From positions 12,394,030 through 12,458,029 of the forward strand of contig CAIIXF020000009.1 in the NCBI GenBank assembly GCA_903813345.2: 64,000 nt of DNA, given 5' to 3'. Position 1 is the stretch's first letter. Each line of letters opens with the position of its first letter. The DNA comes from Owenia fusiformis (Eukaryota; Annelida; Polychaeta; Sabellida; Oweniidae). Both the position numbers and the translations under genes were made by a program. Under the pieces are notes generated by a model, which saw only the letters and a program-made list of their open reading frames with translations, was not told the origin of the DNA and did not search any database. Of this stretch, positions 48,601 to 60,600 are shown in pieces.

Positions 48601-51600
48601 CATTTATCAGAAACTTCAGTTTGAAACAAATATTTCACTAACTTGAAATCATGTTCATGAGTAGCAGATAGGCGAGAGGTTAATGACATCAGAGAATCAA
48701 TAAAAGATTCAAAACCAAATTAAATATTCCACAATAGTGCTTATGGTATTTTCACGAGTTTGAGGGAAGCAAGGTCGATAGTAATGATCTCAAATGATGT
48801 TATATCATTCAACGGAGCTATTTCCTGTGCCTCGAATGTATGCTTATGGTCATATAAGCATCCTTAGCATGGACTTTCACCATCGATAATCGTTTGGCCA
48901 TCTCATGTTTCTTAGAGTTACCATGTCTTCCATTTTGAAATATTCATACCAACTAAATGGTTAAGGTTTAGATTTTTTAGAGTTTAGATTGAGAACGAGT
49001 CTCTGGGAACAATCCTCTTTCTCCTGTAACAATATGTGACACAGAAATTGATCTATGCTTTTCTGTTGCATGTTTAAGAGTTAAATGAATCTCCTGTTTT
49101 TAAAGGATGGACAAAACATCCGATTGCTTAAAATCGCAGTTTTGAGAAATATTAAAGCTGCTTTCCATTTAGAAATCTTAAGCTATATTGTTATCATTTC
49201 TCAGAATCTCTGGTAACCTTGACCATACTTCATATTTCTATGTAGGTGACTTTGAAACTTCAAAAAGTATATGTAATTTACCTAAGTTTCTGTTTTAGTG
49301 AACTTCCAGATTTTTTTCTTGATCTGATGTTATGTCAAAACATTCATCTTTTTTAGATCCATTTTGATTTAATTTTAAAAATAAAATTGACGTACCTGTC
49401 ATTGGACAAGGATTTTCCTACAGCGTAAGTTTTGCTGGAGCGACATCGTCTATAATGACATTGTTTGTCATGACTTCTAGTTGTATAGCTATTGGCAGCT
49501 GACAGTTTCTGCTTTCACTGGCCTATTCAAAAGGCTGTCAAATACTTGTATTTATAATCTATTGAAAGATTTTGATCTAGAAAACTATGTTTTCATGTCT
49601 TTGACAAAATTCAAAGTTTTTGTTGAGTCATCACCAAACAATTCTTTTGCCCAGCTTGGGGTATTCTCTTTTTGGTTTTGGTAATGGTATGAAGACAGAA
49701 AAATCTCCAATTCACTCTTGTCAAATTGAAATTTGAAGCATGGAGCTTGTTTCAACTACAGTAATTGGTTATGGGAAATCCTTGTTCAGCACCCGTTCAG
49801 CAACAATAGCTGTTTTAATCAAAATATTGTACGAGTATTGTCATTTGATCTAGGGCTGTTAACCCGATTTCCATGGATAAAGAGCTTTATTTCAGAAAGT
49901 CCATGTGACACACATTACCAGTATTGCATATGCCATTTTCCCATTTTGCAAGTGTACATTTCTACCTGCTTTGGGACTAGGAACATTTTAAGTTCATTTA
50001 CTTTCTAGATAGCTTACTCCAGCCTTTTCTTCATATTTTGATATCTACTAGGATAATGTTTTTGACCAATATTTATGGACAGATTTTACATGCTTGTCTG
50101 TTATCTTCAATTCAGACTTGTTCTCCTCGAAAACTGAGTCAAACATATTGAACATATAGACCGCTGAACATGAATCTATAAGCACTAGATTACTAGAACT
50201 TGAATCAAAACAAAATGATTCTATTAATTTGAACCTACTATGAGGCTATGCAATTGGATATGCTCGCTGAAACTGTAATATGACCTCTAATATGACTATT
50301 ATTCTGATGGCGGCTCATTTTGAACCTTGGTCAAACTTTGGTTTATAGGCCTTGAACTTTGGTCATTTGGACCTTTGGTGTGTGCATTCAGACATAAACT
50401 GTGGTCATTTAGACCTAAATGTGGTCATTTAGAAATAACATGTGGTCATTCAGACCTAAACTGTGGTCATTTAGACCTAAACTGTGGTCACTTAGACCTA
50501 AAATGTGGTCAATTAGACCTAACATGTGGTCATTTAGACCTGGACTGTGGTCGTTATAGACCATGGTCATTTAGACCTTCAGTATTCAAAATTCCATCTT
50601 GAAAATAATATTTCCCTACCTGTCCAAGTACATTATTTCAGGAGCACTAGTGGCCGTACTAATGGTTCATAAGTCCAAACAATTGTAGTTAGACTAGTAA
50701 ATAAAAGTTCCAAAAACTGCAAACAAATGACTGTTGAAAAAATTCAACAAGTCAAGCAGATCATCTGAACTAAAATCCATGTGCTATTTACAGCTATGTA
50801 CAACTAGCCTAGTCTCTTAGAAAGGTGTGTTTCCGTTGGCAGCTAAGCAAAAATAGACCTAGTTATCGGTGCATATACATGTCCACTCAGCTGTACTACT
50901 CAGTTTTAATTTATTCAAATTAATACTACTAACAGCTGGAATCCGATAATAAGGGTTATTATGCGATATGAACTCTTAATAAGATGAGTGTAATAGAAAT
51001 TCCGAGTATGGGTGATAATATTTTGTTTTGCTATACGCATGCGCTCAGTACTACGTCACTTCCTAGTGCGGGTGTACTTGCAATATTCCACATGGAGATG
51101 AACCTGGGCTGCCATATTTAATGAGTTCTGATTACGATCTTTGCACCCAGATTTCGCCATATACACATAAATTATACAGTTAAATGTAGTCTACACTGTC
51201 TCTAAGGCTTCATATAGACCATGCCACTAGTTTCCGCTGCCATCATGTCTTAACTGCCGAGTATTCTGGGAGAACTTATAAGAACAAGACAACGCTTCAA
51301 CTACAACTGTAATTTATTTCAGAACTGACCAATGACGTCACTGCTATGATCACGTGACTTAAAGGGACACTAATGTACATAGATTTATAGTATATATTAT
51401 GACAATAGGAAGGTTAAATTACTGCTGTATACGGTTTAAGAGAACTTGTACATGTAGGTGAACGTGAACGTTTATGGTCTTTCGAGATTATAGTTTCCCT
51501 CTTTGTATTGTGTACCTGGACACTTTTTTAAAATATACGAGGAAATAGACTAGAGTGTTCGCATTTTCTCTTACCGCGCTAGTGTCATAGCAGCCATCTA

Positions 51601-54600
51601 CAACGAACTCATAGCCAGGAAGTATGGTTGAGTCAGCGTTGATATCTTTTCCTGCTTGGACTGCAAACTTACATCGAGTGGCCCAGCTTGCGGTAACTGA
51701 GTGGATCAGGTTACCAATGAAGATCTTCTCAACTGTGTAAAAGGATTCAAAAGCACATTGTTACCACACTAAAACTATTTGCCAAACCTTAAAAATATAC
51801 TCTAACATAGTATAAAATAGGATATTTTCTTTAAAAATGGAAGAAATCGGAAAATTAAAACAAATCGGGATATAAATCGGGATGTTTTTGGAAAATGGAA
51901 GAAGATCGGATCATCTATGAGAAAACCGAGAGAAATTCGGAAAATTTAAAGTGCTCGACATATAAATGGCTTCTGGATGTTCTATCACCATTCCAGGACC
52001 ATGCTGATTTTAGACTTCATACTCAAAGTGGTTTGAGGTGACGCGACGCAGCCACGCGTAGCTGTTCAAAGCGAGGCTGCAACGCGGTATAGACACAAAA
52101 TGGCTGCTATAGAAACCTTTGAATTGGCGATAAGTTTATTTATAAGCTACTTACACCGGTTTGGGTATCCATGAGTTATTAAAGGATACACCATTCGGTG
52201 GAAAACTTTACAAAGTATGTCTGTATGAAGCTTCTTGAAATTTAGTCAATCGGGGAAATATATTCTGGGAACACAAAGTCAATCATATGCGGAAATTTGA
52301 CGATCAGAGCATCTCTTTTGCTTTATTTCTGTGTTTCTGACTTTGTCACTGGGCACATGTCTATAAAATGACTTATACACCGCGGCAATATATATAATTT
52401 CAAAGTGTGATCACTGTTTGCGTCCTGTTAACCGATTCTGGATCGTAAACCAAACATATTTTGGAAACGCAGTGCAGACACTATGGCAACACGGGTTCAG
52501 GCATCATACATCATTGACAAAACTGGAAACGAGGTGCCAGCAATGAAGCTGATGTTCTATTGTATGTATGTATGTATCTTTTATTTCCCAATTTGTAATT
52601 GGAGTTTTTAAACATAAGCACATTTATATATACACGTTTACATGAACATTATTTACATTACATTTGGTATAAAATAAATATATAAAGTTACGTAGGATAC
52701 GGTGGAGTTAAATCAATGTCCCCCAGCCTTATAATTTTGGCTTTTTTGGTGCGTTGGTCTGCCCCTAAACTAGTTGCATGGTGATGTGAATTTCATATCA
52801 GTTTCAGTTTCCCACGACATTTATTACTAATTCTAGATGTGTTCAGTACAGGGACATATTTCCAGTGCTTTATCTTCTCTTGCTGAAAAAGTGTGTTAGA
52901 TGCAAGATTACATCAACAAAAACCTCGATAGAAACACTTAAATCATATTTACTACTTTGAGCTTTACATTTCAGAGAAAGTTGGTACCTGAGCCGCGTTG
53001 CCGTAATACGATATAATCTATGCTGTCGACTCGTTGCCATGTTGCATAAAATGACTGTGCCGCGTTTCCGGCGAGTTCAATTTTGTAAGCAGATTGCGAG
53101 AAAAACAAACAGGAGTTTCAATCTTAAAGAGATCGAGTCGTCCAGATTTATATTCTGGACAATCAGTAATGTCCCAATATAATTGCTCATAAAATATCAT
53201 ATATACCTTTAGATATATCTTGAGACCAAATCATAAGCACGATATCGACAATATATTGAGGATATCAACAGGACAACCAAAAGAACAACCAACTGTCAGA
53301 ATTGAACGCAATAAGTCGAAAACAGAATACAATGTTTTTTTGGATTTATCTATATTGTAACCCCTTAAAAGTAATAAATATGGCTTCTCTAAGCCAAAAT
53401 AATCTGAAGGAAAAAGCCAATCAGACTGGATGGAACAAATTTGAGCGGGCTTTTTAAATTTAAATTTCTATTGATGTAAGTAGAAATTCATAGCTAGGAA
53501 CAATCATCGAATTGATACTGTTAACGAATTAATTCAAGCCTCAGAATTGATAAGTTGATAAACAAACTTGTTTTACATCAAATAACACGAAAAAATCAGG
53601 GGGTTACTCTAATTGTGTTTTTAGGAGACCCGATCTTCTTAATTTGTATGGTACATTCTACATGCGTAATGCCAATGCCAACGTTGCATTTGCTCATGGT
53701 TGGCGAAATACCACCTTAATGTATTGGAATTAGAAGACAGTTCAACAAAATAGGATCGGGAAATCATCATTTGTGTTGACTATTGCTTTACACTGGTCAA
53801 CGCTTGATCAGAAATTTCTATGGATTAACATACCTTGAGGGATTGTTCACCGAATGTGAAGCACGAGTTTTTAAAAACTTGCCCATGTTTCGAGGAAATG
53901 GAGGACGAAGTGGCTCAGATAATCGGAGTTGCCTCCATTTTGGTCTGTAACGCGTTGCAGCCTCGTTTTGAACAGCTACGCTTGGCTGCGCCGCGTCACC
54001 TCAATCCACCTTGATACTTTTCAATAATGGCTAGATACCAGTATACAACCCTTAAGTTTTGGATATTTTACATTATGTATACTCTCAACTACTTATGTAT
54101 GGTCATTTGAAAATTATTTTGTTTTTAAACTGGGAAATCTTCACTTCAGCAAATCCAGGTGTCATTAGCACTGGATATAGTCCTGAGTAAGGACATTAGC
54201 GGTTACCGTTAGTGATTTGGTTTTCTGAATAAAAAGTCATTTTCTCCTTCCCTACCCCATTGGAGCGCCATCTAGCGTTTGGGAAGTGAATCGGGACTAA
54301 ATATTTATAGGGTAGGTCCTAATTTATCTGAAAACATGTCAGAGTTCAGTGGGAAATCTCATTTTAAACTGGCGGCGGAGTGATTTTGACCTTGGTGATT
54401 TTACCAGAATTCTCTGAGAAATCTGACGATAGAGGGGGTTAGTGTCTTCAAGTTTATTTATTTCAAAAATTCGGTGGACAACCCATGGTAAGATTGTTAT
54501 AGCAGGCTAGGCGAGTCTCTCCCGAACACTGTGGTATGTTGCACTAGGCTTGGATACTAATCGTTAATAAGATACAGGGTAAAATGTTATAATGGCCACC

Positions 54601-57600
54601 TATGGGAAACTCTACTGTGATCTTCAACCTAATAGAAGGCGCTTTTTTGGGGCATTTTGAAGGTTTTATCCCTTTTTGAGGTTTTTTAGTTCATTGAGAA
54701 GCCTAATAGCGCATATCATATTAAAGGGCTGTATCTTAGCTGAACAATGCTACCAAAATCGTGACATTTTGAAGCAATTTTGGTGTTTTGGGGGCGAGGC
54801 CACTGTGCCAAGTACCCCGAATTCCATTCTCCCGTGCCATTCAATTGTTTTCGGGGCAGTTTTGAATGAACCTTTGTTTCTTCCTACCAATATGACGTCA
54901 TAAGATGCATTTGAACGCCTTGGCATGGATATCACTTGAAAGATAGTAGAAATCGCTTTCCAATGATACCCCATATGGCCATGTTCACCTCAGTTGGGTG
55001 TACTCAATCTGTGATGCAATCTGTAAGGTGTACCCCTACCCCAAAGAAATTTCAAGAAATCTCAAAATCAAATTTCCTGAATTTCGCTAAAAGGACCTGT
55101 GTCTATAAGGATTGACTTTTCCTCCGTGCTTTTTCTCAAATATAGGATTGTTATATACCATTGTGATTGGGATAATGCCTACAATGCTAATATAACCATG
55201 TTGGAAGAAAACAAACTAATTCAGTTTACTATTAGGATATAGTCCTGAGTAAGGACATTAGCGGTTACCGTTAGTGATTTGGTTTTCTGAATAAAAAGTC
55301 ATTTTCTCCTTCCCTACCCCATTGGAGCGCCATCTAGCGTTTGGGAAGTGAATCGGGACTAAATATTTATAGGGTAGGTCCTAATTTATCTGAAAACATG
55401 TCAGAGTTCAGTGGGAAATCTCATTTTAAGCTGGCGGCGGAGTGATTTTGACCTTGGTGATTTTACCAGAATTCTCTGAGAAATCTGACGATAGAGGGGG
55501 TTAGTGTCTTCAAGTTTATTTATTTCAAAAATTCGGTGGACAACCCATGGTAAGATTGTTATAGCAGGCTAGGCGAGTCTCTCCCGAACACTGTGGTATG
55601 TTGCACTAGGCTTGGATACTAATCGTTAATAAGATACAGGGTAAAATGTTATAATGGCCACCTATGGGAAACTCTACTGTGATCTTCAACCTAATAGAAG
55701 GCGCTTTTTTGGGGCATTTTGAAGGTTTTATCCCTTTTTGAGGTTTTTTAGTTCATTGAGAAGCCTAATAGCGCATATCATATTAAAGGGCTGTATCTTA
55801 GCTGAACAATGCTACCAAAATCGTGACATTTTGAAGCAATTTTGGTGTTTTGGGGGCGAGGCCACTGTGCCAAGTACCCCGAATTCCATTCTCCCGTGCC
55901 ATTCAATTGTTTTCGGGGCAGTTTTGAATGAACCTTTGTTTCTTCCTACCAATATGACGTCATAAGATGCATTTGAACGCCTTGGCATGGATATCACTTG
56001 AAAGATAGTAGAAATCGCTTTCCAATGATACCCCATATGGCCATGTTCACCTCAGTTGGGTGTACTCAATCTGTGATGCAATCTGTAAGGTGTACCCCTA
56101 CCCCAAAGAAATTTCAAGAAATCTCAAAATCAAATTTCCTGAATTTCGCTAAAAGGACCTGTGTCTATAAGGATTGACTTTTCCTCCGTGCTTTTTCTCA
56201 AATATAGGATTGTTATATACCATTGTGATTGGGATAATGCCTACAATGCTAATATAACCATGTTGGAAGAAAACAAACTAATTCAGTTTACTATTAGGAT
56301 ATAGTCCTGAGTAAGGACATTAGCGGTTACCGTTAGTGATTTGGTTTTCTGAATAAAAAGTCATTTTCTCCTTCCCTACCCCATTGGAGCGCCATCTAGC
56401 GTTTGGGAAGTGAATCGGGACTAAATATTTATAGGGTAGGTCCTAATTTATCTGAAAACATGTCAGAGTTCAGTGGGAAATCTCATTTTAAGCTGGCGGC
56501 GGAGTGATTTTGACCTTGGTGATTTTACCAGAATTCTCTGAGAAATCTGACGATAGAGGGGGTTAGTGTCTTCAAGTTTATTTATTTCAAAAATTCGGTG
56601 GACAACCCATGGTAAGATTGTTATAGCAGGCTAGGCGAGTCTCTCCCGAACACTGTGGTATGTTGCACTAGGCTTGGATACTAATCGTTAATAAGATACA
56701 GGGTAAAATGTTATAATGGCCACCTATGGGAAACTCTACTGTGATCTTCAACCTAATAGAAGGCGCTTTTTTGGGGCATTTTGAAGGTTTTATCCCTTTT
56801 TGAGGTTTTTTAGTTCATTGAGAAGCCTAATAGCGCATATCATATTAAAGGGCTGTATCTTAGCTGAACAATGCTACCAAAATCGTGACATTTTGAAGCA
56901 ATTTTGGTGTTTTGGGGGCGAGGCCACTGTGCCAAGTACCCCGAATTCCATTCTCCCGTGCCATTCAATTGTTTTCGGGGCAGTTTTGAATGAACCTTTG
57001 TTTCTTCCTACCAATATGACGTCATAAGATGCATTTGAACGCCTTGGCATGGATATCACTTGAAAGATAGTAGAAATCGCTTTCCAATGATACCCCATAT
57101 GGCCATGTTCACCTCAGTTGGGTGTACTCAATCTGTGATGCAATCTGTAAGGTGTACCCCTACCCCAAAGAAATTTCAAGAAATCTCAAAATCAAATTTC
57201 CTGAATTTCGCTAAAAGGACCTGTGTCTATAAGGATTGACTTTTCCTCCGTGCTTTTTCTCAAATATAGGATTGTTATATACCATTGTGATTGGGATAAT
57301 GCCTACAATGCTAATATAACCATGTTGGAAGAAAACAAACTAATTCAGTTTACTATTAGGATATAGTCCTGAGTAAGGACATTAGCGGTTACCGTTAGTG
57401 ATTTGGTTTTCTGAATAAAAAGTCATTTTCTCCTTCCCTACCCCATTGGAGCGCCATCTAGCGTTTGGGAAGTGAATCGGGACTAAATATTTATAGGGTA
57501 GGTCCTAATTTATCTGAAAACATGTCAGAGTTCAGTGGGAAATCTCATTTTAAGCTGGCGGCGGAGTGATTTTGACCTTGGTGATTTTACCAGAATTCTC

Positions 57601-60600
57601 TGAGAAATCTGACGATAGAGGGGGTTAGTGTCTTCAAGTTTATTTATTTCAAAAATTCGGTGGACAACCCATGGTAAGATTGTTATAGCAGGCTAGGCGA
57701 GTCTCTCCCGAACACTGTGGTATGTTGCACTAGGCTTGGATACTAATCGTTAATAAGATACAGGGTAAAATGTTATAATGGCCACCTATGGGAAACTCTA
57801 CTGTGATCTTCAACCTAATAGAAGGCGCTTTTTTGGGGCATTTTGAAGGTTTTATCCCTTTTTGAGGTTTTTTAGTTCATTGAGAAGCCTAATAGCGCAT
57901 ATCATATTAAAGGGCTGTATCTTAGCTGAACAATGCTACCAAAATCGTGACATTTTGAAGCAATTTTGGTGTTTTGGGGGCGAGGCCACTGTGCCAAGTA
58001 CCCCGAATTCCATTCTCCCGTGCCATTCAATTGTTTTCGGGGCAGTTTTGAATGAACCTTTGTTTCTTCCTACCAATATGACGTCATAAGATGCATTTGA
58101 ACGCCTTGGCATGGATATCACTTGAAAGATAGTAGAAATCGCTTTCCAATGATACCCCATATGGCCATGTTCACCTCAGTTGGGTGTACTCAATCTGTGA
58201 TGCAATCTGTAAGGTGTACCCCTACCCCAAAGAAATTTCAAGAAATCTCAAAATCAAATTTCCTGAATTTCGCTAAAAGGACCTGTGTCTATAAGGATTG
58301 ACTTTTCCTCCGTGCTTTTTCTCAAATATAGGATTGTTATATACCATTGTGATTGGGATAATGCCTACAATGCTAATATAACCATGTTGGAAGAAAACAA
58401 ACTAATTCAGTTTACTATTAGGATATAGTCCTGAGTAAGGACATTAGCGGTTACCGTTAGTGATTTGGTTTTCTGAATAAAAAGTCATTTTCTCCTTCCC
58501 TACCCCATTGGAGCGCCATCTAGCGTTTGGGAAGTGAATCGGGACTAAATATTTATAGGGTAGGTCCTAATTTATCTGAAAACATGTCAGAGTTCAGTGG
58601 GAAATCTCATTTTAAGCTGGCGGCGGAGTGATTTTGACCTTGGTGATTTTACCAGAATTCTCTGAGAAATCTGACGATAGAGGGGGTTAGTGTCTTCAAG
58701 TTTATTTATTTCAAAAATTCGGTGGACAACCCATGGTAAGATTGTTATAGCAGGCTAGGCGAGTCTCTCCCGAACACTGTGGTATGTTGCACTAGGCTTG
58801 GATACTAATCGTTAATAAGATACAGGGTAAAATGTTATAATGGCCACCTATGGGAAACTCTACTGTGATCTTCAACCTAATAGAAGGCGCTTTTTTGGGG
58901 CATTTTGAAGGTTTTATCCCTTTTTGAGGTTTTTTAGTTCATTGAGAAGCCTAATAGCGCATATCATATTAAAGGGCTGTATCTTAGCTGAACAATGCTA
59001 CCAAAATCGTGACATTTTGAAGCAATTTTGGTGTTTTGGGGGCGAGGCCACTGTGCCAAGTACCCCGAATTCCATTCTCCCGTGCCATTCAATTGTTTTC
59101 GGGGCAGTTTTGAATGAACCTTTGTTTCTTCCTACCAATATGACGTCATAAGATGCATTTGAACGCCTTGGCATGGATATCACTTGAAAGATAGTAGAAA
59201 TCGCTTTCCAATGATACCCCATATGGCCATGTTCACCTCAGTTGGGTGTACTCAATCTGTGATGCAATCTGTAAGGTGTACCCCTACCCCAAAGAAATTT
59301 CAAGAAATCTCAAAATCAAATTTCCTGAATTTCGCTAAAAGGACCTGTGTCTATAAGGATTGACTTTTCCTCCGTGCTTTTTCTCAAATATAGGATTGTT
59401 ATATACCATTGTGATTGGGATAATGCCTACAATGCTAATATAACCATGTTGGAAGAAAACAAACTAATTCAGTTTACTATTAGGATATAGTCCTGAGTAA
59501 GGACATTAGCGGTTACCGTTAGTGATTTGGTTTTCTGAATAAAAAGTCATTTTCTCCTTCCCTACCCCATTGGAGCGCCATCTAGCGTTTGGGAAGTGAA
59601 TCGGGACTAAATATTTATAGGGTAGGTCCTAATTTATCTGAAAACATGTCAGAGTTCAGTGGGAAATCTCATTTTAAGCTGGCGGCGGAGTGATTTTGAC
59701 CTTGGTGATTTTACCAGAATTCTCTGAGAAATCTGACGATAGAGGGGGTTAGTGTCTTCAAGTTTATTTATTTCAAAAATTCGGTGGACAACCCATGGTA
59801 AGATTGTTATAGCAGGCTAGGCGAGTCTCTCCCGAACACTGTGGTATGTTGCACTAGGCTTGGATACTAATCGTTAATAAGATACAGGGTAAAATGTTAT
59901 AATGGCCACCTATGGGAAACTCTACTGTGATCTTCAACCTAATAGAAGGCGCTTTTTTGGGGCATTTTGAAGGTTTTATCCCTTTTTGAGGTTTTTTAGT
60001 TCATTGAGAAGCCTAATAGCGCATATCATATTAAAGGGCTGTATCTTAGCTGAACAATGCTACCAAAATCGTGACATTTTGAAGCAATTTTGGTGTTTTG
60101 GGGGCGAGGCCACTGTGCCAAGTACCCCGAATTCCATTCTCCCGTGCCATTCAATTGTTTTCGGGGCAGTTTTGAATGAACCTTTGTTTCTTCCTACCAA
60201 TATGACGTCATAAGATGCATTTGAACGCCTTGGCATGGATATCACTTGAAAGATAGTAGAAATCGCTTTCCAATGATACCCCATATGGCCATGTTCACCT
60301 CAGTTGGGTGTACTCAATCTGTGATGCAATCTGTAAGGTGTACCCCTACCCCAAAGAAATTTCAAGAAATCTCAAAATCAAATTTCCTGAATTTCGCTAA
60401 AAGGACCTGTGTCTATAAGGATTGACTTTTCCTCCGTGCTTTTTCTCAAATATAGGATTGTTATATACCATTGTGATTGGGATAATGCCTACAATGCTAA
60501 TATAACCATGTTGGAAGAAAACAAACTAATTCAGTTTACTATTAGGATATAGTCCTGAGTAAGGACATTAGCGGTTACCGTTAGTGATTTGGTTTTCTGA

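Larger units (their letters stand above)
40617..51404 (-). mobile_element. Complete Ty3/gypsy LTR retrotransposon with nested insertions
   Basis: Two identical 159-bp LTRs (40617-40775 and 51246-51404) are bounded by the 5-bp target duplication ATAGG (40612-40616, 51405-51409). On the minus strand the order is 5' LTR, leader, gag (45726-44806), pol (44293-41084: protease, reverse transcriptase, RNase H, integrase) and a purine tract AAGGGGAAGA touching the 3' LTR. Identical LTRs and open frames indicate a recent insertion, in intron 2 of gene B. No envelope gene is present. The leader is expanded to about 5.5 kb by other repeats. Confidence 0.95.

Noticed and set aside
50327-50602. His/Leu/Asp-rich 91-codon frame
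   Set aside because: Produced entirely by the 21-bp minisatellite.
52482-52611. Short frame starting MATRVQASYIIDK inside the 5-bp-duplication element
   Set aside because: It runs into a TGTA microsatellite and stops; possibly a relic, but too short to assign.
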